64,000 nucleotides of DNA. Source: Terribacillus sp. DMT04. GTDB lineage: Bacteria; Bacillota; Bacilli; Bacillales; Amphibacillaceae. The stretch lies in NCBI RefSeq assembly GCF_019056395.1, contig NZ_CP077639.1:2978001-3042000 (forward strand). Reading direction: 5' to 3'. Both the position numbers and the translations under genes were made by a program. The notes beneath the pieces are model-generated. The model was not told where the DNA came from. It saw only the letters and a list, made by a program, of their open reading frames with translations, and made no database searches. This document shows, piece after piece, positions 6,972 through 16,906 of this stretch (positions are counted from its first letter, which is position 1; each line of letters begins with the position of its first letter).

Positions 6972-9170
6972 GTGAAAAAGATTGGCAGTTTTATTAGTGG
7001 AAAATATGGCCGTTGGGTTGTTGTTGCGGTCTGGATTGTATTTGCACTTGTATTGAATCTTACTTTGCCGCAAGCAAATTCCCAAGAAGATGCACAAGCA
7101 GAAACTTTCCTAAACGATACGAACAGTGAGGAAGCAGCTCGTATTATTGAGGAGGAGTTCTCGGATAACAGCGGACTGCCCGCTTTATTAACATGGTATC
7201 AAGAAAATGGATTATCAGATCAAGATCTGGAGACAATTCAGCAATTCAGTGCCGAGCTGCAAAATACGGATATCGAGGCTGCTACGGTAACGCCGTTTCA
7301 AGATATACCTATTCCCGCTTTGAAAGAGCAACTTTCCGATGATGGGACAACACTTGTTATGCCGATTATCTTTGAAAGCGGCACAGCAACGGAAACCGTG
7401 GAAGCAGGTCTAACACAAGTCGAAGAAACAGCAAATGAGGTATTCGAGCAAAACCCATTCAATCAGGAGCTAAACAGCGGTGATTTGCTCGTCCGCGCAA
7501 CAGGTCCTGCTGGCATATCAGTGGATGCGGTTAGTCTCTTTTCACAGGGAGATACAACGCTTTTATTCGGTACTGTAATCATTGTTTTAATCTTCTTGCT
7601 TGTCATCTATCGTTCTCCGATTCTTGCGTTAATACCTTTAGTTGGAGTAGGATTCGCCTATCTAGTTATCAGCCCTATCCTTGGCGCATTAGGTAAAGCA
7701 GAATTTATCTCATTTGATTCACAAGGTCTTGCCATTATGACGGTACTATTATTTGGTGCAGGTACGGATTACTGTCTATTTTTGATCAATCGATTCCGAG
7801 AAAACCTATGGGAAATCAAGAGCAGGAAGACAGCAATTGTTCGTTCACTTACCTCTGCAGGTGGCGCAATTGCCATGAGCGGACTAACTGTTATCGTTGC
7901 CATGCTCGTTTTGCTGGTTGCTGATTATGGATCGATCAATCGGTTCGCTATCCCGTTCGGAATTGCTATCTTCATCATGCTGCTGGCAAGTCTAACACTT
8001 GTACCAGCTTTATTAACGATTATTGGCCGCGCCTCCTTCTTCCCATTCATTCCGAGAACGGAAGAGATGCAGGAGAAACGCGCACAGAAAAAAGGAAAGC
8101 CCGTTCGCACGAAGAAGCCACACAATAAATTTGGCAAAAGCATCGGAAATATGGTCGTGCGACATCCATGGAAAATTGCTATTGGGACAATCATCATACT
8201 TGGTATTTTGGCTGGTGTGGCGTCTCGTATTACGTACACGTATGATACGCTGTCTTCCTTCCCAGATGATATGCCGTCAAAAGAAGGCTTCAGCATCTTA
8301 ACAGAACATATGAATGCCGGTGAATTGGCTCCTGTATCGGTTATCACACAAACAGATGACCCAGAAGCTGTGCGAACCACTCTAGCCGACTTGCCTTATG
8401 CAGCTGCTGTGATGGAGCCGGAACAAGCAGAAACAGACAATCAATTGGTTCGTATCCAGCTGGAGCTAGAGGAAAATCCTTATTCGAATGAAGCCATGGC
8501 TCACATACCAGACATTCGTAAAGCCGTTGCAGATGTAACTGGCAGCTCGGACACTGTCTGGATTGGCGGTCAGACTGCTGAACAGTATGACACGCAGCAA
8601 GTTACCAAGCATGATGAAAAATGGATCATTCCAATTGTTGTTGGCTTTATTACATTGTTGCTGCTAACCTACTTGCGTTCTATTACAGCTACCATTTATC
8701 TTGTCGCAACCGTTCTACTGTCCTTTTTCAGTGCTTTAGGACTTGGCTGGCTTATCTTGCACTACGGATTCGGAGTCGATGCAATTCAAGGCTTTATCCC
8801 GCTTTATGCTTTCGTGTTCATTGTGGCGCTTGGAGAGGATTATAATATCTTCATGATCTCAAGCATTTGGAAGCGCAGCAAAACCATGCCGATTAAACAA
8901 GCAATAGCCGATGGCGTTGCCCATACAGGCGGTGTCATTACATCTGCTGGTTTAATTCTGGCAGCAACATTTGCTGTACTGACGACTTTGCCAATTCAAA
9001 TTCTTGTACATTTTGGTACAATCACAGCAATCGGTGTCCTGCTCGACACCTTCTTAGTCCGTCCATTCTTAGTACCTGCTATCACAGCAATTCTTGGTAA
9101 ATGGGCGTTCTGGCCATGGAAGAAACGGATGGAACAAACAGAGGAAAATAAACAAAAAGCACACGGCTAA
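6972..9170 (+). CDS. MMPL/RND-type transporter, YdfJ-like
   Basis: 732 residues with the two-fold RND repeat: TM1 (about 13-32), a large extracytoplasmic domain to about 195, five TM segments to about 350, a basic cytoplasmic loop, TM7 (about 400-420), a second extracytoplasmic domain and five final TM segments. GAGTDYCLF and GEDYNIFM carry the membrane acidic residues typical of proton-driven MMPL pumps. The GTG start is set by AGGAGG. Length and layout resemble B. subtilis YdfJ. It probably exports lipids or hydrophobic toxins; the substrate is unknown. Regulated by the upstream TetR via 6933-6954. Confidence 0.85.
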   Translation: MKKIGSFISGKYGRWVVVAVWIVFALVLNLTLPQANSQEDAQAETFLNDTNSEEAARIIEEEFSDNSGLPALLTWYQENGLSDQDLETIQQFSAELQNTDIEAATVTPFQDIPIPALKEQLSDDGTTLVMPIIFESGTATETVEAGLTQVEETANEVFEQNPFNQELNSGDLLVRATGPAGISVDAVSLFSQGDTTLLFGTVIIVLIFLLVIYRSPILALIPLVGVGFAYLVISPILGALGKAEFISFDSQGLAIMTVLLFGAGTDYCLFLINRFRENLWEIKSRKTAIVRSLTSAGGAIAMSGLTVIVAMLVLLVADYGSINRFAIPFGIAIFIMLLASLTLVPALLTIIGRASFFPFIPRTEEMQEKRAQKKGKPVRTKKPHNKFGKSIGNMVVRHPWKIAIGTIIILGILAGVASRITYTYDTLSSFPDDMPSKEGFSILTEHMNAGELAPVSVITQTDDPEAVRTTLADLPYAAAVMEPEQAETDNQLVRIQLELEENPYSNEAMAHIPDIRKAVADVTGSSDTVWIGGQTAEQYDTQQVTKHDEKWIIPIVVGFITLLLLTYLRSITATIYLVATVLLSFFSALGLGWLILHYGFGVDAIQGFIPLYAFVFIVALGEDYNIFMISSIWKRSKTMPIKQAIADGVAHTGGVITSAGLILAATFAVLTTLPIQILVHFGTITAIGVLLDTFLVRPFLVPAITAILGKWAFWPWKKRMEQTEENKQKAHG

Positions 9171-9265
9171 CTAACAAGCTTGTAGTTCCGCAAGCAAATC
9201 CTTTCCATTAGCTTGTCTCCTTTTGCTACAGTAGAGATAGACTTATAAAAGGAGCTGAGTGAGAA

Positions 9266-10198
9266 ATGGCAGAACGTGTGCAATTAGGCAAATCCGGTTT
9301 GTATGTAAATCCAATTGGTCTTGGTACAAATGCAGTTGGCGGCCACAATCTATACCCAAATCTTGATGAAGAGCGCGGAAAAGATGTGGTTCGCCAAGCT
9401 ATTGAAAACGGTATGAATTTCTTTGACACAGCTTATATTTATGGACCAGAACGTTCAGAAGAACTTGTGGGGCAAGTTGTGAAGGAAAGCGGGAAACGCG
9501 AGGATCTCGTTATCGCAACAAAAGCAGCACATAAGATTATCGGTGACAACACTGTTATGGACAATTCACCGAAATTCTTAAAAGACTCTGTCGAAAGTGC
9601 TTTAAAACGTTTACAGACAGATTACATCGACTTGTTCTACATCCATTTCCCTGATGAAGAGACGCCTAAAGCAGAAGCAGTCGGCGCGTTGAAAGAACTT
9701 AAAGATCAAGGGAAAATACGCGCTATCGGCGTATCCAACTTCTCTATCGACCAGTTGAAAGAAGCAAATGTTGATGGCTACGTGGATGTACTGCAAGCTG
9801 AATATAATCTATTCAAGCGTGGTGCAGAGCAAGAACTGCTTCCGTATACAGCCGAAAATAATATTTCATTCGTTCCTTACTTCCCGCTCGCTTCCGGCTT
9901 GCTAGGAGGTAAATATGATGAGAATACAACATTCGATGACTTGCGCGCAAAAAATCCTCTCTTCCAAGGAGATGCATTTAAGCAAAACCTGAAAAAAGTT
10001 GATCAGCTTCGCGACATTGCAGCTAAAAAAGATGCAGAAATAGCACATCTTGTTCTGGCCTGGTACCTGACACGTGACAGTATTGATTCCATCATTCCTG
10101 GAGCAAAACGTCCGGATCAAGTAATAAACAACCTGAAAACATTAGACGTGAAATTGACTGACCAAGATATTGAAGCAATCAGCAATATCTTCCGATAA
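9266..10198 (+). CDS. Aldo/keto reductase, IolS/YccK type
   Basis: 310 residues, the length of B. subtilis YccK and IolS. The catalytic tetrad is Asp54, Tyr59 (FDTAYIYG), Lys86 (ATKAA) and His127 (FYIHFPD). The C-terminal NADPH-binding segment ([13 protein letters not shown]) is present. It reduces carbonyls with NADPH; the substrate is unknown. AAAGGAGCTGAG precedes the ATG. It is followed 5 bases after the stop by a dispersed repeat whose first hairpin can serve as its terminator. Confidence 0.85.
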   Translation: MAERVQLGKSGLYVNPIGLGTNAVGGHNLYPNLDEERGKDVVRQAIENGMNFFDTAYIYGPERSEELVGQVVKESGKREDLVIATKAAHKIIGDNTVMDNSPKFLKDSVESALKRLQTDYIDLFYIHFPDEETPKAEAVGALKELKDQGKIRAIGVSNFSIDQLKEANVDGYVDVLQAEYNLFKRGAEQELLPYTAENNISFVPYFPLASGLLGGKYDENTTFDDLRAKNPLFQGDAFKQNLKKVDQLRDIAAKKDAEIAHLVLAWYLTRDSIDSIIPGAKRPDQVINNLKTLDVKLTDQDIEAISNIFR

Positions 10199-10203
10199 GA
10201 AGT

Positions 10204-10523
10204 AAAAAGGCTGGGACATAACTGTTTAAGCTATATAAAATCCAAACTATACTGCAATTAACAGCAGCATTGTTTGGATTTTTTGCATGGAAACGAAGAT
10301 GAGAGCATCGCTTCGGAAATACACTCCGCAGATTTTGTTATGGAAAACCTTCACTCGTGTTATCAGAATACGCATACTGCTCGAAGTCTAGTTCAATCTT
10401 GTCCGAGAATAACAGCTAAAGTTTGGAGAGGCAGCAACCATCAGAGGGCTGTATTAAAAAGTATGAATCTAGTCACCATTCCCCTTTAGGAAGCATGCAT
10501 CTTGTTATTTCCAGGCTCTTTTT
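10204..10523 (+). repeat. Dispersed IS1182-related repeat, copy A (degenerate)
   Basis: Left end GGCTGGGACATAAC is 5 bases after the aldo/keto reductase stop codon; the diverged right end is at 10504-10523. After the left end comes a hairpin (AATCCAAA...CAGCATTGTTTGGATTTTTT) that looks like a terminator. Shorter than copies B and C, with internal loss. It contains no credible gene; a 71-codon frame inside it is a by-product. Confidence 0.8.
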
Positions 10524-10621
10524 CTTGTTTAAATAAACGTTTGTTTAATTTCTGTTTAGAATACGATGGACTGAACAAGCTTGCTTTTCTACCATTGCAG
10601 CATCCTATGCTCCCCTTTGTG

Positions 10622-10672
10622 TAAGAAAAAACCCAACCAATACTGCGATGAATAGCAGTGTTGGTTGGGTTT
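10622..10672 (-). terminator. Terminator of the SDR gene
   Basis: An 18-bp stem (10629-10646 with 10655-10672, one G-T pair); on the minus strand it is followed by TTTTTTCTTAC. Its stem (ACCCAACCAATACTGC) resembles the hairpin of the dispersed repeats (ATCCAAACAATACTGC), so it may be a relic of one. Confidence 0.8.
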
Positions 10673-10708
10673 ACATAAAGAAAACACTTTTGCTCTGGCT
10701 TTCGCTTA

Positions 10709-11476
10709 TTATGCAGATGTAGTTCCTTGTCCGCCGTCGATTCGGTAATAAGAACCGGTAATGAACGATGCTTTATCAGATGCTAGGAAGAGCATCAGGT
10801 CAGCAATCTCTTCAGCTGTTGCATAGCGGTTCATTGGAACGCTAGCTTCAAAGCCTTTTCTAGCTTCTTCTTCATGCCCTTTAGCTGCATTTGTCTCAAT
10901 TGAACGCATCATCGCGGTGTCTACACCAGATGGTGCGACAGCATTCACGCGTACGCCATAGTCAGCCACTTCCAATGCAGCTGTTTTATTGATACCGATT
11001 AATGCGTGTTTTGATGCGATGTAAGCACTCATACCAGGTGCCCCAAGTAATCCGCCATTAGACGCTGTGTTAACAACAGCGCCGCTCTTCTGTTCAGTCA
11101 TGACCTTCAGAACATGCTTCATTCCTAGGTAAGCACCTACTACATTTACACTTAATACTTTTTCAAGATTCTCCACGGAAGAATCTACAATATCTCCAAA
11201 TTCACCGTTGATTCCTGCGTTATTAACGAAGACATCAATACGGCCGTAATGTTCTTTTGTTTTTTGAACGTAATTTGCTACTTCTTCTTCTTTAGCAACA
11301 TTAGCTGTTAGCAATATCTTTTCTCCATCAATGGATGCTGCTGCTTTTTCCAATGCTTCTTGAGAGAGATCTACAAGTGCCAGTTTTGCTCCTTCTGCTG
11401 CAAATTTCTTAGCAGCTGCGACGCCAATCCCACCTGCTGCCCCCGTTATAAGTACGACTTTGTTGTTGAATTCCAT
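10709..11476 (-). CDS. Short-chain dehydrogenase/reductase
   Basis: 255 residues from the ATG at 11476, chosen because AAAGGGGAT lies 7 bases ahead; an upstream ATG at 11509 has no ribosome site. Classical SDR: cofactor motif TGAAGGIG (11-18), NNAG, and catalytic Ser139, Tyr152, Lys156 (YIASK). The C-terminus has the usual ITGSYYRIDGG. It is an NAD(P)-dependent alcohol/ketone oxidoreductase of unknown substrate. An inverted repeat lies upstream (11521-11533). Confidence 0.85.
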   Translation of the reverse strand: MEFNNKVVLITGAAGGIGVAAAKKFAAEGAKLALVDLSQEALEKAAASIDGEKILLTANVAKEEEVANYVQKTKEHYGRIDVFVNNAGINGEFGDIVDSSVENLEKVLSVNVVGAYLGMKHVLKVMTEQKSGAVVNTASNGGLLGAPGMSAYIASKHALIGINKTAALEVADYGVRVNAVAPSGVDTAMMRSIETNAAKGHEEEARKGFEASVPMNRYATAEEIADLMLFLASDKASFITGSYYRIDGGQGTTSA

Positions 11477-11520
11477 GTTCAGATCCCCTTTCAGAATATG
11501 TACCTTCATACTTATTATCG

Positions 11521-11533
11521 GTAACTAGGTTAC
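11521..11533. promoter_or_regulatory. Possible operator upstream of the SDR gene
   Basis: A short inverted repeat GTAAC-TAG-GTTAC sits about 45 bases ahead of the SDR start. Its form would suit a winged-helix regulator (HxlR or MarR type), but no such gene is adjacent. Weak evidence. Confidence 0.3.
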
Positions 11534-11630
11534 TTTCTTCAAGTAATTTGGTTTAATATTTATTTTTTATTCATTCTAATGCGCTCAAGAAAACTTTAAC
11601 TGTTCATGCAGGTAGCGTATTAAGATACAC

Positions 11631-11683
11631 AAAAACCGAACTTCTGTAAATCCTCATTAAGAATTTTCATAAGTTCGGTTTTT
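11631..11683 (-). terminator. Terminator of the tcyABC operon
   Basis: A 13-bp stem AAAAACCGAACTT / AAGTTCGGTTTTT (11631-11643 with 11671-11683) with a 27-base loop. Read on minus it ends in TTTTT directly downstream of tcyC. Confidence 0.7.
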
Positions 11684-11685
11684 AT

Positions 11686-12432
11686 TTAGTCTGTCGGATT
11701 CAATATACGGTGCAGGAAGCGCTGGGTGCGTTCTTCTTTCGGATTCGCGAGCACTTCTGCTGGTGCTCCCTGCTCCACAATGACGCCGCCGTCGATAAAG
11801 ATGACTTCATCGGCAATTTCCTGAGCGAATTTAATCTCATGGGTAACAACAACCATTGTCCAGCCTTCATCAGCTAGATCTCGCATGACACGCAGTACTT
11901 CTCCGATCAATTCGGGATCTAGTGCGGATGTTGGCTCATCAAAAAGCATGAGTTCCGGCTTAATAGCAAGTGCTCGGGCGATACCGACACGCTGCTGCTG
12001 TCCTCCTGAAAGCTGGTACGGATACAAATCTTTTTTATCCTTAAGCCCTACTTTATCAAGCAGTTCAATCGCTTCTTCTGTTACTGTCTTTTTATCGCGT
12101 TTCTGTACTTGTACCGGTCCTTCCATAACGTTCTCCAGTACTGTACGATGCGGAAACAGGTTGTACGACTGAAAAACCATTCCAGATTTACGGCGAAGCT
12201 TAATCAGCTCTTGCTGTTTCACCTTTTGACTGAAATCTACTTGATGATCCTCAAAGCCAACGATACCTTCATCTGGAATTTCCAGCGCATTCAGGCAGCG
12301 CAGCAAAGTTGTTTTGCCCGATCCAGATGGTCCAAGTATAGCGATTACTTTCCCTTTATCCACTTGCATATCAATGGATTTTAGTACCGTATTGTCTCCG
12401 AATGTTTTCTTTAGACCTTTTACTGCAAACAT
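11686..12432 (-). CDS. tcyC: L-cystine ABC transporter ATP-binding protein
   Basis: 248 residues. Walker A GPSGSGKT (34-41), Q-loop, signature LSGGQQQR, Walker B LMLFDEP and the switch His (VVTHE) are all present. Third gene of a binding protein-permease-ATPase operon in the B. subtilis tcyABC order, 12 bases after the permease. It powers cystine import at the membrane. Polar amino acid uptake is certain; cystine rests on the close match of the binding protein to TcyA. Confidence 0.88.
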   Translation of the reverse strand: MFAVKGLKKTFGDNTVLKSIDMQVDKGKVIAILGPSGSGKTTLLRCLNALEIPDEGIVGFEDHQVDFSQKVKQQELIKLRRKSGMVFQSYNLFPHRTVLENVMEGPVQVQKRDKKTVTEEAIELLDKVGLKDKKDLYPYQLSGGQQQRVGIARALAIKPELMLFDEPTSALDPELIGEVLRVMRDLADEGWTMVVVTHEIKFAQEIADEVIFIDGGVIVEQGAPAEVLANPKEERTQRFLHRILNPTD

Positions 12433-12444
12433 AGCTACCCCTCC

Positions 12445-13152
12445 TTACCTTACTGTGTAGCGGTTTAATCTGCGTTCAAGCTGACCCTGCGCCAATGAAA
12501 GAATAAAGCAGATAATCCAATAAATGAAGGCAGCCAAAATATAGATATAAACTATCTGATCTAAATTAGTCGCACCAATCTGCTGTGATTTACGAAACAG
12601 CTCGGTTACGAGAATCTGCGATGCTAATGATGTTTCCTTCACTAATCCGATAAAGCTATTTGACAATGGCGGGACCGAGACACGTAACGCCTGCGGCAGT
12701 ATGACACGGAATAACGTTTTCCGGTAAGACATCCCGATTGTATAGCCTGCTTCCCACTGTCCTTTTGGTACGGAAAGGATGGATGCTCGGATAATCTCTG
12801 ACGCATATGCTCCAACGTTTAGAGAAAAAGCAATAATTGCTGTCGGATAGGGATCAAGTGTCACATTTAATTCTGGCAGCAAATAAAAGATAATGAATAA
12901 CTGCACGAGCAGCGGCGTACCTCGAATAGCAGAAACATAGATATTAAAAATCCACTTTAAAGGCTTCATCTTCGAGATTCTCACTAAAGCTGTAATAAGT
13001 GCAATAATCATACCAATAAAGAATGAAATAAGGGTCAAGGGGATCGTTACCTTGATCCCCTCAATCAGTATCGGCCAGAATGACTGCTGCATAAGCTCCC
13101 AAGGGATGACAATCCCGCCGAGTACCATATTACTTGTTAACATCTTCGCCAA
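12445..13152 (-). CDS. tcyB: L-cystine ABC transporter permease
   Basis: 235 residues as drawn, with about five TM segments and the EAA loop ([21 protein letters not shown]) of polar amino acid permeases. The chosen start overlaps tcyA by 23 bases; later ATGs at 13143, 13128 or 13092 are possible and none has a strong ribosome site. The overlap implies translational coupling to tcyA. Confidence 0.85.
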   Translation of the reverse strand: MAKMLTSNMVLGGIVIPWELMQQSFWPILIEGIKVTIPLTLISFFIGMIIALITALVRISKMKPLKWIFNIYVSAIRGTPLLVQLFIIFYLLPELNVTLDPYPTAIIAFSLNVGAYASEIIRASILSVPKGQWEAGYTIGMSYRKTLFRVILPQALRVSVPPLSNSFIGLVKETSLASQILVTELFRKSQQIGATNLDQIVYIYILAAFIYWIICFILSLAQGQLERRLNRYTVR

Positions 13153-13942
13153 ACCACTTCGTTGAGATTTCTGCTAACGTACCATCTTCTCGCATTTCAT
13201 CCAGTGCATTATTGAACTGTTCAACTATTTCACCGCTGCCTTTACGGAAAGTGAAATACGTCTCTGTCGGTTCTCCAGCTTCAAATGCAATCTTCACCGG
13301 GGCATTCTTTTCTGTATTGTTCAGATAATCAAGCACTGCCAGCTTATCATTAAATGTCAGATCAACGCGGCCTTGCTCAATGAGCTGAATGGATTGCGCT
13401 AAGCCTTCTACACCTTCAATCTTCGCTCCCGCCTCTTCTGCACGGGCATTGTAGTTGCTTGTCAATGATTGCGCAGACGTCTTACCTTCAACATCTTCTA
13501 TAGAAGTAATGTCGTTGTTATCTGCTGCCGTTACAACAACAGATTGTGATTGCGTGTAAGGATCAGAGAAATCATATTGGTCCACGCGTTCGTTATTTTC
13601 CCCTTTACCTACTTGGTTCGCAATAACATCAAAACGTTCACTGTTTAAGCCAGAGAACATGGAATCCCATTGTGTTTCCTCAAACTTCACTTCCAAGCCA
13701 AGGTGCTCCCCAACTTCCTTCATGACATCTATATCATAGCCAGTCAATTCACCGTTATCGTTATGGAAAGTGAACGGAGCGTATGTGCCTTCCGTTCCAA
13801 CTGTAATGACTCCTTCGTCTTTCACTTCTTGCCATAGGTTGCCGTTGTCTTTGGAATCTGAAGCAGAATCATCTCCATTTCCGCAAGCAGCAAGAATTGC
13901 GAATACCGACATAAATAACAAACCTAATAGTGCTTTCTTCAT
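13130..13942 (-). CDS. tcyA: L-cystine-binding lipoprotein
   Basis: 270 residues from ATG 13942 (AAAGGGCG about 10 bases upstream; a TTG six bases earlier is the alternative). Lipoprotein signal with LAAC, lipidated Cys20. The solute-binding fold starts near [14 protein letters not shown], and the body follows B. subtilis TcyA closely ([34 protein letters not shown]). It captures cystine outside the membrane for TcyBC and supplies sulfur. No CymR or S-box element was recognised upstream. Confidence 0.88.
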   Translation of the reverse strand: MKKALLGLLFMSVFAILAACGNGDDSASDSKDNGNLWQEVKDEGVITVGTEGTYAPFTFHNDNGELTGYDIDVMKEVGEHLGLEVKFEETQWDSMFSGLNSERFDVIANQVGKGENNERVDQYDFSDPYTQSQSVVVTAADNNDITSIEDVEGKTSAQSLTSNYNARAEEAGAKIEGVEGLAQSIQLIEQGRVDLTFNDKLAVLDYLNNTEKNAPVKIAFEAGEPTETYFTFRKGSGEIVEQFNNALDEMREDGTLAEISTKWFGEDVNK

Positions 13943-14320
13943 GTGCAAAACGCCCTTTTCTATAAATTTTAACTTTCAACAGTGTAAGGCCAACATCAGG
14001 AAAAGTAAAGAAATAAGTCTGAGTATTTTAATCAGGATTGTACATGCATTCTTTATGTTAGTATAAACGCATGAATGAACAGTCATGCAGACTTAACAAC
14101 TGCCCATAACGCAAACTGATTATTATTTCTGCCTGTCTCCATTTACTTTACTTTGTACCCAATCAGCTGTCAGAACATGCCTTATAAGCGCGTATTTTTC
14201 GCTGTAAAATGTTGCAGCTTTTACCAATCAAAAATGCAGCTTACAGAAACAAGTAGTATGTGTATTTCCTCCATTAACTGGTCACATTAAACAGCAGAGA
14301 CACTCTGGAGGTATCTAAAC
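13943..14320. other. Intergenic region between divergent tcyA and the MFS leader ORF
   Basis: 378 bases without a gene. It must hold two divergent promoters, but no convincing -35/-10 pair was found. A weak inverted repeat GCATGA-N8-TCATGC lies at 14069-14088. The plus side ends with the GGAGG site (14307-14311) of the 52-residue ORF. Confidence 0.4.
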
Positions 14321-14479
14321 ATGCACGATTCAACCAGCACTCATTATACAAAACCAGCTGAAAATACAAACGCTACAACTAGTGTTACCCAAAAAGCTCA
14401 TCAAACAACGCATCAGCTTGTCTTTCTTCGGTTTAAGTTATCTCAAATGGCAAACTTATGTTTTGAGATGATCATATGA
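14321..14479 (+). CDS. 52-residue leader ORF translationally coupled to the MFS exporter
   Basis: An ATG with a good GGAGG site (14307-14311) opens a 52-codon frame rich in Thr, Ser, Asn and His in its first half and hydrophobic at its end (LCFEMII). Its TGA (14477-14479) overlaps the ATG of the MFS gene (14476) as ATGA. The MFS start itself has only a weak ribosome site inside a small hairpin. The arrangement looks like a leader peptide controlling re-initiation at the exporter, as known for tet(L)-type genes. No homologue is recognised; it could be a small functional protein or purely regulatory. Confidence 0.55.
   Translation: MHDSTSTHYTKPAENTNATTSVTQKAHQTTHQLVFLRFKLSQMANLCFEMII
14440..14469 (+). 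promoter_or_regulatory. mRNA hairpin masking the MFS ribosome site
   Basis: ATCTCAAA (14440-14447) pairs with TTTGAGAT (14462-14469), loop 14 bases. The right arm covers GAGAT, the only ribosome-site-like sequence 7 bases before the MFS ATG. Ribosomes translating the leader ORF would open it. Confidence 0.45.
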
Positions 14480-15837
14480 ATAAAAAGCAGCGCGGCCTTT
14501 TCCTAACAGCTGTTGCCACCGGCACGATGCTTAATCCGCTGAATTCTTCGATGATTTCTTTAGCTTTGCACAGTATTCAGCATGAATTTTCACTAAGCTT
14601 TGCAACTGTTTCCTGGCTAATTTCCACTTATTATCTTGCCAGTGCTATCTTTGTTCCAATCGCCGGTAAAGTCGGCGATTTAATTGGTAGACGCAAGATG
14701 ATGCTAATCGGGCTGTTGCTCGTTGCTGTCTCTGCAGTCGGTGCACCTTTTGCTGGAACATTTATGGTACTGCTGGGCATGCGCTTGTTTCAGGCAGTTG
14801 GCAGCAGCGCCATTTATCCGGCCGGCATGGCACTTGTTCGAAAACATATCCACGAAAAACAAGCATCTGCTTTAGCCATTTTGTCGATCTTCACGTCTTC
14901 CATGCTGGCATTCGGGCCAACAGCGGGCGGTTTTCTCATTGACTTTGGTGGCTGGCCGGCAATCTTCACTGTAAACGCTCCATTTATTTTGTTAAGTTTC
15001 CTATTAACATGGTTTGCTGTTCCTAAGGATCCAGATACCACACATTACACGTTCCGTGCTTTTTGGAAGCAGCTAGACAGCATTGGCATCGCATTCTTTG
15101 CTATCGGAATGAGTTTTTTGCTTTATTTTCTGCTTTCCTTTGAGCATGGTTTGCATTGGATTCCGCTTGGTGCAGGGATTGTATCACTTGCAGCTTTTTT
15201 TGTGAGGGAATTGAAAGCAGCTCATCCATTTATTGATGTAAGATTACTACGCACTAACCGACGCCTGACACTTGTTTACATTCAATTTATCTTTTTGAAT
15301 ATATTCAATTACAGCCTCTTTTTTGGCTTACCGAGCTTCTTTCAGGATGTGATGCTCTTCAGTCTCAAAACAAGCGGATTAATGATGATTTTTCTTTCCG
15401 GAGCCAGCACACTTGTCGCATTCCTAATGGGCCGCTGGATTGACCATGCTGGTACAAGTGTGCCTACCATTGTTGGGGGCATCCTTATGTTCGGGGGACC
15501 TGCTGTTCTTGTATTCATTTCACAGCATCTTACAATCGTAAATCTCGCTGTTACGCTTATATTTCTTGGTATCAGCTACGGTATTGGCAATGTCACCTTA
15601 CAAGCCGCCATGCTGGATGCCTCACCTGACCATCTTACAGGAACAAGCTCAGGTCTATTCCAAACTTGCCGGTATATTGGTTCAATTCTCTCTTCCGTTG
15701 TATTAGCTATTGTTTTTGGCGCGGATCTTTCACTGGCTGGCTTTCATACACTTATGATTATCCTGACTGTTACGGGTATCGCTTTTAGCTTATCAGCGGT
15801 CTATGCAAAACGATTGGAGAATACAGCTGCCGATTAA
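14476..15837 (+). CDS. MFS drug-type exporter (DHA2-like)
   Basis: 453 residues with about 14 predicted membrane segments. The MFS motif GKVGDLIGRRK is in the first cytoplasmic loop and the antiporter motif C region (GPTAGGFLIDFGG) is in TM5; the N-terminus (LNPLNSSMISLALHSI) resembles EmrB/QacA proteins. A proton-driven exporter is likely; the substrate is unknown. Start overlaps the leader ORF stop by ATGA. Confidence 0.8.
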   Translation: MNKKQRGLFLTAVATGTMLNPLNSSMISLALHSIQHEFSLSFATVSWLISTYYLASAIFVPIAGKVGDLIGRRKMMLIGLLLVAVSAVGAPFAGTFMVLLGMRLFQAVGSSAIYPAGMALVRKHIHEKQASALAILSIFTSSMLAFGPTAGGFLIDFGGWPAIFTVNAPFILLSFLLTWFAVPKDPDTTHYTFRAFWKQLDSIGIAFFAIGMSFLLYFLLSFEHGLHWIPLGAGIVSLAAFFVRELKAAHPFIDVRLLRTNRRLTLVYIQFIFLNIFNYSLFFGLPSFFQDVMLFSLKTSGLMMIFLSGASTLVAFLMGRWIDHAGTSVPTIVGGILMFGGPAVLVFISQHLTIVNLAVTLIFLGISYGIGNVTLQAAMLDASPDHLTGTSSGLFQTCRYIGSILSSVVLAIVFGADLSLAGFHTLMIILTVTGIAFSLSAVYAKRLENTAAD

Positions 15838-15860
15838 TTCCTTTCTAACCGATTGCTAAG

Positions 15861-16190
15861 TTAGACTAGCTCTAGCAAAAAGCGCAAAACCGCCATCAAA
15901 ACAACACCAAACAGCACGGTGAGCAGCAGACTTTTTGTCCATAGTGCGACTAGTAACGTGGGAATCATGATAGCGATTGTTTGCCAATTCAATGCGATTG
16001 GATTTCCTTCTTCTATAATATTGGATACAACTAATGCCGTTAAGATGCAGATAGGTATATAAGACAGCCATTTCATGACCGATACGGGCAGCTTTAAATT
16101 ACGGATGATCAGAAATGGCAATATCCGCGGTAATGCTGTCACAGCAGCACAAGCTGCTATTAATAATAGCATAGGCAAGGAAATACTCAT
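15861..16190 (-). CDS. azlD: AzlD-family branched-chain amino acid export subunit
   Basis: 109 residues, mostly hydrophobic, with four membrane segments and the AzlD motif TALPRILPF. The ATG overlaps the azlC stop (ATGA), so the two are coupled. AzlCD pairs export branched-chain amino acids or analogues such as 4-azaleucine. Confidence 0.85.
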   Translation of the reverse strand: MSISLPMLLLIAACAAVTALPRILPFLIIRNLKLPVSVMKWLSYIPICILTALVVSNIIEEGNPIALNWQTIAIMIPTLLVALWTKSLLLTVLFGVVLMAVLRFLLELV

Positions 16191-16906
16191 TTTTCTGTAA
16201 TCACTCCAATCGTCGCTCCAATTATTGTTGCCAGCAGCACTGCCATATGCGAAGTCATGAAACAGGACAAAACCAGCATCAGCACAGCGATATAGAGAAC
16301 AAGCTTGAGATAGTGCTTTATTTTTACTGATTCAACAGCATCCAGCTGCAGTACGAGCAGTGCAAGGAACATCGCTGTTAGTGCAAAATCAAGACCGAAC
16401 ATTTCCGGTTCAGCAATCCAGTTACCGACTAAAGCTCCCGCTGTACAAGCCATAATCCAGCATAGATACGCTGTTATATTTAAACCATTCATCCAGCTCG
16501 CTGACATAGGCTGCTTTTGCTGTACTTTTCCGGCAGCCACACCAAATGTCTCATCCGTCAGCAGAATGCCAATCCATATATTGCGTCCAATAGAATAACG
16601 TGTAAAATGGGGCGCTAGTGTGGCGCTCATCAGGAAATGACGCAGATTAACAATAAATGTCGTTAGAATAATAGCTGCAACTGGACTTCCATCCAGCAGT
16701 AATGCTGCAAAGATGAACTGTGCAGAACCCGCGTAAACGAGAACAGCCAGCAGCGCTACTTCCAATGCACTCATTCCAGCTGCAACACCAACAACACCTG
16801 CTGCAATTCCAATACTGATATAGCCTAGCAAAGTTGGGATACAATCCTTGATTCCTTGCTTAAAATCCAATCGGACTTTTTCCCCTGCCTTCCCGATCGC
16901 TTCCAC
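16187..16906 (-). CDS. azlC: AzlC-family branched-chain amino acid exporter
   Basis: 239 residues from GTG 16906, chosen because GGCGGAGAGGGG stands about 6 bases ahead; an ATG at 16954 would add 16 basic residues but has no ribosome site. Family motifs PTLLGYISIGIAAG, VYAGSAQF and NLRHFLMSA, and LLTDETFGVA, are clear. It forms a two-component inner-membrane exporter with AzlD. Confidence 0.85.
   Translation of the reverse strand: MEAIGKAGEKVRLDFKQGIKDCIPTLLGYISIGIAAGVVGVAAGMSALEVALLAVLVYAGSAQFIFAALLLDGSPVAAIILTTFIVNLRHFLMSATLAPHFTRYSIGRNIWIGILLTDETFGVAAGKVQQKQPMSASWMNGLNITAYLCWIMACTAGALVGNWIAEPEMFGLDFALTAMFLALLVLQLDAVESVKIKHYLKLVLYIAVLMLVLSCFMTSHMAVLLATIIGATIGVITEK

Noticed and set aside
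8023-8845. Additional frames inside the MMPL transporter gene
   Set aside because: The 732-residue frame is continuous and matches the family over its length.
10274-10489. Short frames inside repeat copies A and B (also 20996-21181)
   Set aside because: They fall within the repeat sequence, are not conserved between copies and lack ribosome sites.
13949-14100. An S-box, T-box or CymR box upstream of tcyA
   Set aside because: None of the conserved blocks could be found; only a weak inverted repeat is present.
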